This document shows, piece by piece, positions 23,424 to 33,349 of a DNA stretch of 64,000 nt. Within the stretch, counting starts at the first letter, position 1, and every line of letters starts with the position of its first letter. Below the pieces are notes generated by a model. It was not told the DNA's origin. It saw only the letters and a list, made by a program, of their open reading frames with translations, and ran no database searches. A program made the position numbers and the translations under genes. Source of the stretch: Chytridium lagenaria (taxonomy: Eukaryota; Chytridiomycota; Chytridiomycetes; Chytridiales; Chytridiaceae); assembly GCA_025449115.1 (NCBI GenBank), contig JAHLKC010000062.1, positions 124,001 through 188,000 on the forward strand, written 5' to 3'.

Positions 23424-25489
23424 TTGCACGGAGCAGAGGGACAAACCAGTGAAGAAGTTGCAGTTGTGGGGTCGAGGATCAACGGCAGGAATCCAAACTT
23501 TACGATGGATCGACAGGAAAGGCCGTCTGAGAACCTGCACCTGCACTTGCAGGTGTCTGGCAGTAAAGGTGCCAGTGCTTTCGTGAGACGGTCTTCTATG
23601 TTCAGCTCAGCCTCAACCACCTCACCGAGCTACCTTTCAGCCTCTCCTTCCACGTCGACCCCTCCTTCTTCAGCCTCCGTCACAGGACTCACCATCAACA
23701 AACTCCATATCCTCCTTCTCCATGCACAACGGCATGCCTCCTTCACATCCCTCACCGTCTTCGTCAATGCTGTCGTCGTCTTCCGTCATGGTTACTCCAC
23801 CCCTTGCGGGCGGAGGTTCAAACTCATCCTATTTTGCTTTGCACGACCATCAGGATTCGCCTCTCCACCATCAAAGCCAACAGCTTCAAGACCATCTCCA
23901 GCAACAGCGGTCAACGAAGGGTCTCCTATCCTTTCCTCGCAGGTGAAGGCATCGTCACCACCACTTCAAATAACGCGATGATGGGGATTTCGTTTGAAGG
24001 GGAACCCTCCTCATGATGCACCCATGGGTGTGTCGATGGGTGTCGACTCTATGGCTGCCCCACCCGCCTACCCGCATCCCATGGATCCAAATAGCCTTCC
24101 TCCTCATCCACAAAACCTTCGTCCATCATTCCATCAATACAACCATTCATCCACACCTGCTGCATCTACATCCTCACCTCAAGTTTCATCTGGTCCAACC
24201 CGTCGATTGTCCTTCACATCTGCCGCTGCCGCTGCCGCCACCTCCCCTCACCACCGATCCAACCACGCCCCTCCCCCTCTCTACCGTCGTCGTCGTGTTC
24301 AATCTCTCCAATCCCTATCCATCTCCAACCCATCCGCAAGACCCTCCGCATCCACCATGTCCGCCATGCATCAACCCCACATCCACTCAACCTCCATGCC
24401 CACATACCCGTCCTCCGCAATGCCCAACATCATGTCTCCTTACCCCGTGTCCCCTTCCATCCCAAACCATCATGAACGGGTTCAACGATATCGCTGTCTC
24501 ATCCCCCATCTCCACATCTCCATACACCACCAATTACTCCCAACCTCCTCTTCCCTCCACTACTCCTCCACGCCATCCACAGAATCCTCTTTCCTCTTCT
24601 TGCCATCCACCCCCGTTTTTGACGTCTCCCCGCATCCGTTCGCCCAGCCATCGCCCTACCCTTCGCAAACCCATCCGCCAACCATCGTACCATCAACCCC
24701 AACAGATCCCATGTTCCCGCACCAGGAACCTGCATGGCCCGCGTTCACAGGTCTAACTTATGACGACCATGAAGCTCTTGGTGGGATGGTTGGCGTCGAT
24801 AGATCTGTGCGATCATTATCTCCATCCTCACCTCCCACGCTATACGCGTCGTTACGATGATTCGCATCACTACCAAAACATGAAACGACAACCCACCTTA
24901 CCATGATCCACGCGAAACCCTCCACACCGCCCAATTTTACCATCCACGAACCCATCTCCACCCACCGCCCCTTCAACCCTATCGACCACCACACCCACCC
25001 TCCCGATCCCTCCTTCACCACCCCTCCCTCCGTCACGTCCCTCCCAGCTCCTTCCACAACCTCATCCGACTCCGACTCCCCCACCCCCTCAACCGCCCCC
25101 ACTCACCGCTCAATCCGCCATCAAACACATCACTCCAAAAGGTCTCACCTTCTACGAATGTCCCTTCCCCACCTGTTCCCGGATGTTTCGTCGTCGCTAC
25201 AACCTCTCAAGTCATCTATTCTGTCACACGGGGGAACGTAGCCAGGTGTGTCATGTTTGTGGGTGGGGGTTTGCGAGGCGGCATGATTTTAAAGAGACAT
25301 GTGAAAACAGTAAGTCACCCCCCCCCTTTTCAACACTCTGACCCTTTTTTTTTGTCGTAGCTCCATAATGATGAACGACCTTTTAGCTGCACGGTCTGCA
25401 ACCAACGGTTTTTGAAAGAGGAAATGTTGGCGCGGCATCGTAATGTTTGTGATGGAGGGAGTAGCAGCGGTTTTTCACGATCAAGTTAA
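23424..25489 (+). CDS. C2H2 zinc-finger transcription factor, three-finger subfamily (copy c)
   Basis: A long Ser/Pro/His/Gln-rich N-terminus (SSMFSSASTTSPSYLSASPS; PPAYPHPMDPNSLPPHPQN; TSAAAAAATSPHHRS) is followed by fingers near the end: CPFPTCSRMFRRRYNLSSH with LFCH, CHVCGWGFARRHDLKRH, then after an intron CTVCNQRFLKEEMLARH, stopping at 25489. The finger layout and the intron just before LHNDERP match the copy at 18869-20241, so the two are paralogs. The frame slips several times in the Pro-rich part and once in finger 2 at a TTTT run (25290-25293); one T fewer restores HDLKRHVKT. Likely a nuclear DNA-binding regulator. The start is uncertain (it may be upstream, see 22837). Confidence 0.65.
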
Positions 25490-26100
25490 AGGAGAGGAAT
25501 GACATTTTCTTTTTTTCCCTCTTTTTTTTTTATGTTTTGTATTATACACGCACATCACCTCCCTTTCTTTTTTTTTTGCCTCGAAAAAAGCATCTACGTA
25601 CATATATCTCATTTTTAAAAAAAGCGTTACTATTTTTATTTATCCTTGTTTTGCTTTAGACGTATGGAGTGGATTAAATTATATAAAGAGCTTCTGTGTG
25701 AGAGTATTTGGGTAGTTTGAAAATGTGTGAGTTTTGTGAGGTAAAGCTTCAAGCAGGGTATAAAGAAGCACATGTGATAACATAAACTATCGCTCAAAAT
25801 GACCGATGGCTTCCCTCACCCCTTACCTCCTCTGGCCTCCTCTCTTTATTCAACGTTCACCTCGCAATCCTTCAAATCCGCCATAACCTGGCTGAGTTGG
25901 CCGGTTAATGCAACTTGAGGCTGGTTCCCGTTGTTGACCCGATATAGGAAAATTTTGCTGTTTTAATAAATATAAGGAGGTGTAAGCAGGGGTTGTTTGT
26001 GGAAGAAAGCAAACCTGCTTGCCACTCACTCAACGACGGACACAGCGTCAAACGAGCCCGTTTAGGCAAAGCTTTCAAAAAAAAGTGGTTTTGAGAGATA
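25490..26100. other. intergenic region between C2H2 copies
   Basis: T-rich 3' flank of the upstream gene. A 39-codon ORF at 25799-25918 (MTDGFPHPLPPLASSLYST) could be a 5' exon of the next C2H2 gene; unproven. Confidence 0.35.
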
Positions 26101-27995
26101 GTGGGGGTTAAAGGTGGGAAAGGACATGCTTTCAAATGTGAGAAAGCGGTCATGCAGAACATGAGTGATGGTTCTAGATGGGATGATCTACATGAGTTGA
26201 GGGATGCGGGGGATGATTACGATTTCTTGTTGAACGGAACCAAGACACAGGAGACGGTTGTGACGGAGACGAATGAATTGGATTTCATGATGCTTGCGAG
26301 TCCGACTGTACCTGATGCTGCTGGGTCGTCGTTTCAAGGTTTGGGATGAAGGGTCGAATGTGATGCAGAATCTTGGGATACTGGGTGGATCGTCGACGCT
26401 GTTCCAATGCAAGCCCGATGGCGTCGTATCCGCAGGTGGGGAAACGGGAAGAGTTTGGCGGAACTCGTTTATGAGAAGAAACTGTTGGATGAGATGGAGA
26501 AGCAGTTGAATGAGTTGGCTTCGGATGGGTATATGGGGAATGGGATGGAGTCTTTGGGGACACCTTTGACTTCTCCTATTGGGATGTATGCTGGGACGCC
26601 GATGACGTCGCCGATTGGGATGTATGCGGGGACTCCCATAACGTCGCCTATTGGGATGTATGTGGGGACTCCTATAACGGGCTGCGTTGAACCCATCACC
26701 GCATGCATCCCCGATGATGCCTCCACCCATTGGTGCTGCCTCGTTTTTTCATTACAAGTCACCGATAATGGCGCTAGCTGATTCGATGGGAACCAACCCA
26801 TCCCCTCTGTCAAATCCGTCTGTGACCAACAACACTGCATATCTGCAGCATCCTTCCCCACTCCTCACCTTGGCTGATCCCATGGGCAACAATAGCCTTC
26901 TCCCATGTTTGGAACCAACCCCATAAGAACCCCAGCCCTTCCACCTCTGGATCTCAATCATCTTTCAAGTCGTTCACCCAATTCAGGAACAACCCCAGAT
27001 TTCTCGTTAAGCGTCAGCACTCCCACTGGAACCGTTTATCCTTTACTCGAAAATGATTTCGGTCTTGGCACCACCACCGCTGCCTCTGCAACCTCTCTCT
27101 CCTCAACCTCATCTCTCAACCCTAACCCAACCTCTGCATCAGCTTCCCTCGACTCCCTCCCCTTCGCAACCTCCCCCCACAACCTCCCCGTCAACCCCTC
27201 CTCGTCCACTCCCCATCCCTCCAAGCCCTCGAATACGGCCTGGACGACCTCACCCTCGCCTCCAAATCCCCCGACCTCTACCTCACCCACCCCTCCTCCT
27301 ACTCCACCCTCACCCCCAACATCCCCTTTATCCCTCATCTCTCCCCGCAACACTCCCCAAACCTATACTCCCCCCACCTCTCCCCACACGTGTCCCCACA
27401 CAAACCGCGGGAACACTGGCTCCCTCGACTCTCTCCAAGACACAGGCATGGACCTCATGGACGAACTCCTCGGCATCAACGCCACCCCCCCCGACCCCCC
27501 CCCCGCGGTCGTCGTCGCAGCATCAGCACCACCCGTCCTCGCAGCGTCTCCCCATACGCCCGTCATCCCCGCACCGCGGCCGACATTGAAGCCTCCCTCC
27601 CGCGTCCTGATGAGCCCGTTGTTTGTGTGCAGGCAGTGTGGACGTGGGTTTGCTCGGAAACATGATATGCAGAGACATGAGCGGTTGCATGAGGGGGTGA
27701 GATGGAGTGTGGGAGTTGTGGACGGACTTTTGCGAGGGCGGATGGGTTGAAGAGGCATTTGAGGACTTCGATGGAGGCGGCGAGGAAGGGGGGGGGAGTG
27801 GATGTGTGGGGGTGGGGAGGAGGAGGTGGTGACGGAGGCGGGGTGATGGGCTTTCTTTTTGGGAGTTGTAAAAGTGGGGGCTTTTTGGTTTTGGGGTGGT
27901 GGGGAGTGTGTTTGTTGATTTTGGAGGTTTTTTTTGTTATGATGTCTTTGTGTTTTTATGAGATTTTATTTACTCTGAAAGAGCCTCCTCCATAA
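26101..27995 (+). CDS. C2H2 zinc-finger transcription factor, two-finger subfamily (copy d)
   Basis: N-terminal part with acidic/Ser-rich sequence (DDLHELRDAGDDYDFLLNG), a short helical stretch (SLAELVYEKKLLDEMEKQL), a 12-residue tandem repeat (GTPxTSPIGMYA, listed separately) and a long Ser/Thr/Pro region (TTAASATSLSSTSSLNPNP). The fingers near 27630-27770 read CRQCGRGFARKHDMQRH and CGSCGRTFARADGLKRHLRT. Between the fingers one G is missing from a GG run at about 27705; adding it gives HEGVRWECGSCG. Frames also slip near 26345, 26690 and 26920. The 3' end is uncertain: the Gly-rich continuation to 27995 may not be coding. It lies tail-to-tail with the paralogous gene 28780-30160. The start is uncertain. 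Confidence 0.58.
26557..26679 (+). repeat. 36-bp coding tandem repeat (about 3.4 copies)
   Basis: In-frame 36-nt unit encoding GTPLTSPIGMYA, GTPMTSPIGMYA, GTPITSPIGMYV, then GTPIT. Copies differ mostly at third positions, so it has persisted under some constraint and is not a fresh expansion. Confidence 0.85.
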
Positions 27996-28779
27996 ATTCT
28001 ATCTGTTTATCTTATCTTTTTTTACATTTATTTTTTATACATTATGGGAATGGAATTCACTCTGGACTTTTTTTTAGGCCTTCTATCATCTACATATGAG
28101 AAATAAAGAAGAAAGCATTATACAAACGCCTAATTCCCCATTTCCTCGTTAAAAACGTGAACACCAGTTAAAAAAAATAATTTGTAATAACACACGAGAT
28201 ATTTATTCAATGTTTTTTCTTTGGGATGGGGAGAAGGGGGGTGATGGATGGATATTCGATGTATTTTTCCTTTTTTTTTTCACAACAAACAAACAATAAC
28301 ACAAGACAATAAGTTAACACCATTTTTCCAACAAAGATACAAAAAGGTTAGCCTCAAAAGAGAGTATACATACAAAAGATATCTGTGCAAAGGACATAGG
28401 CGGGGGAAAACAATAGGGGGTTGTGAACATATCGTCATGTTCTTTTTCAAAATGACAGCCAAATATAAAAAGAGGATAAAAGTAGAGTACAAAATAAGGA
28501 TAAACAAAATACGGGAGGGGGGAAGGATCAAATACCGGTGGTGTTTTTTTTTTTGTTGTTTTGTTGTTTTCTTCTTCATATTGGGAGGGATGTCAAAAGA
28601 ATAAATAATATACACGGTGAAAGAGAGTTTTTTTGCAAAAAAAAGAAAAGGGAAAAAGTAGTTGTAGAAAAAGAGAGAGTTGGTTTCTTTGACAAAGGGA
28701 TTTGGTGGTGTGGGCAATAAAAATAAAATAAAAAGTTGGGGAAGAAGGAGGGGGAAATATAGAATATAGGGACGAATCA
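27996..28779. other. 3' flank between convergent C2H2 genes
   Basis: AT- and purine-rich DNA without a supported gene. Long open frames on both strands here (28248-28604 and 28280-28783) are low-complexity artefacts. Confidence 0.5.
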
Positions 28780-30160
28780 TCAAAACCCATTTTCTCTCCT
28801 CCTCCTCATCCCTTCACAGCACCTCTTCCTCACATGCCTAACCAACCCATCCTTCCTCGCAAACAATTTCCACAATCCCCACACGCAATCTTCTCTCCAG
28901 CATGAAGTTTTCGATGTCTCAACATGTCGTGTTTCCGAAGAAATCTGCGTGAGCAAGTCTCACAGGCGAATTTACGATCCTCGTCGTCTTCTGGAACGTC
29001 ATAGGGACGACGTTGAATTCGATGACGACGGGATCGGAGAGGAGGGGGGAGGGAGGGGGAGGAAGCGGGGGAGGTGGAGTCGGTGTCGGTGGGATCTTCT
29101 TGTGGATCTATGGAGGAGGTGGAGGAACCGTCCCAGGCAGAGTTTTCGACTTGGGAGTCTGTGTCGAGGAGGTGGAGGTCGGCGGAGGAGAGGGGGAGGG
29201 GTGGAAGAAGGATGTGTGTTGTGACACGTCATTCGGGTCAAAGACAAATTCTGAGTTTGGCAAATCTTCTTGGTTGTCATCTGTGTTGTAGAAGGAGTTG
29301 GAGAGAGGAGCCGAGGTGGAGAGGAGGTGATGAAGCATTTGGTCGTGGTTGGGAAGAGGTGACTTTGACATGATGGAGAGAGGGGAGGGTGGAGGTGTTG
29401 AGGAGGTGATGTGGCCAAAATTGAGGGTGTCATTGGTGATGGGATTGTAGGAGAATGTGGAGGGGGTTCGCGAGGTCCTAGAAAAGGGTTGGATGGCAGA
29501 GGTGTCCAAGGTAGATTGGTTGGGGAGGGGCTTAGAGGACAAGGCAGGGGTCATCAGACCGTATTGCATAAAGGGATGCATGGACGATGATGACGATGAT
29601 GATGACGTGGATGCCTGTTGGTGAAATGGGACAGGCATGTCGACAGTTGTAGGAGACTGAGACATGGCGTTGAGATGGTCTTGTTGCTGCTGCAACAATT
29701 CCCATTGGCGTTCAAGGTCCCAAAGAATCTGCATAGTGGACCGCGATGGTGGAGCCGGAAGGTTCTGGAAGGGGTAGGCGGGGAAGTAACCCATTGAGGA
29801 GTTGAATGGGAAGGGCATAAAATTTGGGGTTGGGATGCGGAAACGCGGATGAATGATGGAAGAGGATGATGAGGACGATGTCGACGCGGGGTAATACATG
29901 TCTGTGAATGAGCCGGGGGGAGGGCTTGGCAGAACGGCAAAGGGGCCGTCTGGAGAGAAGATGGTGTCTGGAGAGTGAAGATGGGCAAAGTTGGATGCAG
30001 ACAGGTCATCCGATGACGCTGTCGTTGAGATGAAATTCTCTTGGTGGAGTTTGAGGGCTGGAAGATCTCTGCTGCGGATGTTGCTTGAACGCCTGCGCGG
30101 AGCACTATCTTGCTGGTACAGCAAGTCTTTGGTGTCGAGAGGATGACGAGTGTCGACCAT
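28780..30160 (-). CDS. C2H2 zinc-finger transcription factor, two-finger subfamily (copy e)
   Basis: The start ATG at 30160 opens an uninterrupted frame of about 350 codons. It is Ser/Pro/Gln-rich (two serine runs, a QLLQQQQDHL patch) with repeated MP and FP motifs. Near 29190-29225 the frame changes; the correct one reads DTDSQVENSAWDG and RSRRHRIQRRPYDVPEDDED before the fingers CETCSRRFLRKHDMLRH and, after adding one A in an AAA run near 28860, CGDCGKLFARKDGLVRH. It ends RKRCCEGMRRRREN with stop at 28780-28782. The finger pair matches copy d, in opposite orientation. A nuclear regulator by inference. Its upstream region carries the long GACT microsatellite at 30438-30541. Confidence 0.7.
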
Positions 30161-30386
30161 CTTTTTTTTTTTTTTTTCAAACTGCTGGCTTTGATGGATG
30201 GATGAGACGCGTCGAATATAGACCTTGCTTTGCAGGATGGTAGAAGGAGCAGCAATGAATATGGTGGGGTGGACAGCAGTTGCTTTGTGCTGGCTAGACT
30301 GTACAGACTAGTAGAGCGCTTTGTTTTTGTTGAGAGGACAGGAACGGAGGTTTAAGAAAAAAAAAAAGTACTGGTATGTAAGGTAT

Positions 30387-30427
30387 GGATGAATGAATGA
30401 ATGAATGGATGGATGGATGGATGAATG
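30387..30427. repeat. GAAT/GGAT tetranucleotide microsatellite
   Basis: Runs of GAAT then GGAT, about ten units, just beside the GACT tract and upstream of the minus-strand C2H2 gene. Confidence 0.9.
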
Positions 30428-30437
30428 TGGAATGTGG

Positions 30438-30541
30438 GACTGACTGACTGACTGACTGACTGACTGACTGACTGACTGACTGACTGACTGACTGACTGAC
30501 TGACTGACTGACTGACTGACTGACTGACTGACTGACTGACT
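30438..30541. repeat. GACT tetranucleotide microsatellite, 26 perfect copies
   Basis: 104 nt of uninterrupted GACT. The six-frame translation gives an SQSV-repeat ORF, which is an artefact. It lies about 280-380 nt upstream of the start codon of the minus-strand C2H2 gene. Confidence 0.97.
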
Positions 30542-31905
30542 GGGGATAAGGTGGGTGGAGGTGAAGTATGTAATTGATGGGGGGTAAGTAAGTAGCTGAG
30601 TTGAAGTGAGGTGAGGTGTTGTGGGGAAAGAGGATCAAATTGAATGTGGATGGATCTTAGGGTGGTGATGATGATGATGTAAGTGGTGCATGTAAATAAA
30701 TAAAATAGGAATAAATAAATAAAAATATGTATGTTGGATAAGCACAAGTTTATTTATTTATTTATTTATTATTTATTAAATGAATAAAAGAAATTTAATA
30801 AATTTATTAAACTTTTTAAGGAGGAATTTCTTTTTCTTCTTTTTTTCTTTTTTCTTCTTTTTCATATTCATTGTTTGTTTCTTGATTAGGTACTTTTGTT
30901 TTCAGATTCATCAACAAATACCATTAAAAAGTGATTTAGTCAGTCAGTCAGTCAGTCAGTCAGTCAGTGAGTAAGTGAGTGAGTAAGCACGCAAGTGGTG
31001 AGTAAAAGCAAGTGAATTGATCGCATGCAAATGATGGAGGAAAAGGAAAAGGAGTGGAATAGAGAAACGGAGGGAAAGAATAGGGAATGAGAGAGAGAGA
31101 GAGAGAGGACAGGCGGAGGTATGAGCTTGATTTGACCTTCCTCTTCACATTCCGTGCATAACATGTACCGCATAAATAAATAGTAATTTACTTAACCTCC
31201 CTAAAATGAAAATGGTATGACACTTTATGTAAATATTATGTGAGGGCCATGGCTTGCTTGTCCGTCAGTCGGTGGCGTCAAAACGCGTTTTATGGAATTT
31301 TAGAATTTGGAGTCTAATTAGTAATAAAGTTAATTAATGTTATAATTTTTTATATTTACATAGCAATTAATGATTAATAATAATAAATAATACATTTTGA
31401 ATGTCATGTGTATATTTAATTTCACAGGTGTCTTAATCGAGGGGTTTAACGGTGGCTGTGCAACAAAGAATCATTGGTTGGAATATTCGATCGACACATT
31501 TAAAACTCCGCTTGACACACTTGATACTTTGTCCAAAATGAAAATTATCCGGAATCGTGGAAAACTCCATAAAAGGCGACAATGTCCTTTCCGAACTATC
31601 CAGGCATTGCGCCACTTGGCAAGTTAATCCGAGGTGTTAACAAGACGTTCTGCGGAGACAAAAGAAGGCAACGAGACCAACCTCACGATAGTATGTGAAA
31701 CTGCGGCCTCCTACCACGAATGCAAGAATGTGGTACGTAGGAGTTTAAATAGGTACTCGTAATGTATATTTTACAAAGTAGGATCGCGCAAAATTCATCC
31801 AACATGTTGAGCCAAGTCGACATAAACGTAACTGATAAAAAAGAACAGCTTTCAGTTTAAAATAGCTCAGCCATTCTTGGATGCTATAGCAAGAAAACAG
31901 TTCGT
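30542..31905. other. intergenic, microsatellite-rich
   Basis: Apart from the tetranucleotide tracts it holds an AG repeat (31090-31108) and AT-rich DNA. An ORF at 31397-31627 has no recognisable domain or splice support. Confidence 0.5.
30938..30968. repeat. AGTC tetranucleotide microsatellite (reverse complement of the 30.4-kb tract)
   Basis: About 7.75 copies of AGTC followed by degenerate GAGT/AAGT units to about 30990. It is the inverted partner of the GACT tract about 400 nt away. Confidence 0.95.
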
Positions 31906-32217
31906 TCAACTTTCTACTCCGATGCCAGATAGCAGTCGCGTTCTATTTAGACTTTGAAAAACCTGGTTGGTACAGACTCTGAAAAACCTGGTTGGTACAC
32001 GGAACGGGCAAGGGATGGGGAGGTTCTTGAATCTGATATCGCAGGTAGACTTGGAGGAAGTGCAGGAGGTGAAGAAGTTGGTAGGTAAGGGTGGAACCTT
32101 TGATGGTGATAGATCCACCCGTCGTATTAAGGGAAGACGCTTTAACTTTAAATTCTTTGGAAGGGGGTAAATCATAATCAAGGCTGCTGATAAGCAACGG
32201 AGCCACTTTTCCAGCAT
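31906..32217 (-). pseudogene. fragment of the two-TM membrane-protein gene at 44 kb
   Basis: The minus strand reads PSKEFKVKASSL, GGSITI and STCDIRFKNLPI, matching the C-terminal third of the gene at 43829-45416 (PSKEFKVKASSL, GGSITI, STCDIRFKSLPI). DNA identity is high over about 180 nt (32000-32170 against 44125-44300), but the fragment has frame differences, lacks the rest of the gene, and is flanked by a 25-nt tandem duplication. It reads as a partial duplicate that has lost function. Confidence 0.75.
31949..31998. repeat. 25-bp tandem duplication at the pseudogene edge
   Basis: Two adjacent 25-nt copies (AGACTTTGAAAAACC and so on) differing at one base, placed where similarity to the parent gene stops. 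It may mark the duplication breakpoint. Confidence 0.8.
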
Positions 32218-33349
32218 CTAACTTCTCAAATACCCAGGAATTAACCCCAAGAGGAGTAAAATTTGTTTACAGCAAACGTTCGTGGCGGTAAGCATTGCGC
32301 CTATTCACAAAAAAGTCGATCTTCGTTCCAAGGTTTCCCTGAGAAAGTACACAAGTAGATGAGTACGACATCGATGTAATAATGGGAAACTGTGTATTCG
32401 GGGCGAATAAATACCTAAAAAGTAAAGAATAAAAAGAGAACGGCACGAATATTTTCTAACGGCAAACTGTGCCGTACCTACAAGGAGAGGTCGAGGGATA
32501 TACATATATATGCAAAAGGAACACGTAATAAGAGCAGCGGCAATATTGCCGCAGGCCGCTGTGGGAAAGGATGAGGGAGACAGATGGGGGCTGAAGAAAG
32601 AAAAGAAAAAAACACGTAAAACGGGAGACGCGATGACATGGTACATACTCAGTCGTGACAAGAAGGGACTTCCGCAATCCCATAGATCTCGAGTAGAGAG
32701 TAAACCCACACTGACCTTTATGTTGATACCGCCATCGACCATCATCAGCGTCATTTAATAAAGGAGCCATCAAGTATTGAGAGAGCGTAAATTTTAGTGA
32801 AGTATGACTGCCAACTGAAGCGCACTAAAAATCATCAAGGGCATGTACGGAGATTGGAAGTGATTAAAGATAGTCAACATATACAATGAAAAAATAGATA
32901 CATTGATTAACGCTTTGCTGCAGCTCTAATACGACGTGCTCAATCCACCTAAATATTATTACTGTTAATTCTGAATATAAAAAGTTAAACCCAAATATGA
33001 TAGGAAGAAAGGAAGAAAGCAAAGACCGAAGGCAGGAGCGTGGGAGCCCTATACTTCCATCATGTGATACTCTTTACTTTTAAACGCGATAAGGAAGTAA
33101 ATCGCGCAAAGAAAGAGGCACAGCGCAACAATTGAAAGTTATCTTTGCTTGCTTGTCTCCAAGGATGTCACATCATGCCATGTTATCGTGGGAAGCGGAG
33201 GGGGTCAAGCGCTGTCCATCAACCAAAGCTGATAGCAAGTGATTCATCATTCCGTTTTCGCCTTCATAAAAGTCTTTCATACATCCAAAGGAAGCCTTCA
33301 TTGAGACGAAACCAAACCAGCATTAGGAAGACGAAGCAAAACCACCATC
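32218..33349. promoter_or_regulatory. upstream region of the giant GTPase gene
   Basis: No gene supported. Contains AT-rich stretches, a GGAAGAAA repeat (33004-33020) and the 5' flank of the start codon at 33350 (leader ...accaccatcatg). The ORFs at 32305-32773 lack domains. Confidence 0.45.

Noticed and set aside
28248..28783. Overlapping long ORFs on both strands
   Set aside because: Low-complexity A/T/G-rich DNA; the residues are Lys/Phe-biased in ways expected from base composition.
30352..30747. ORF encoding a long SQSV repeat
   Set aside because: It is only the translation of the GACT microsatellite on either strand; no flanking domain or splice support.
32305..32773. Minus-strand ORFs of 105-149 codons
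   Set aside because: No recognisable domain, overlapping frames of similar quality, and no sign of introns or conserved motifs.
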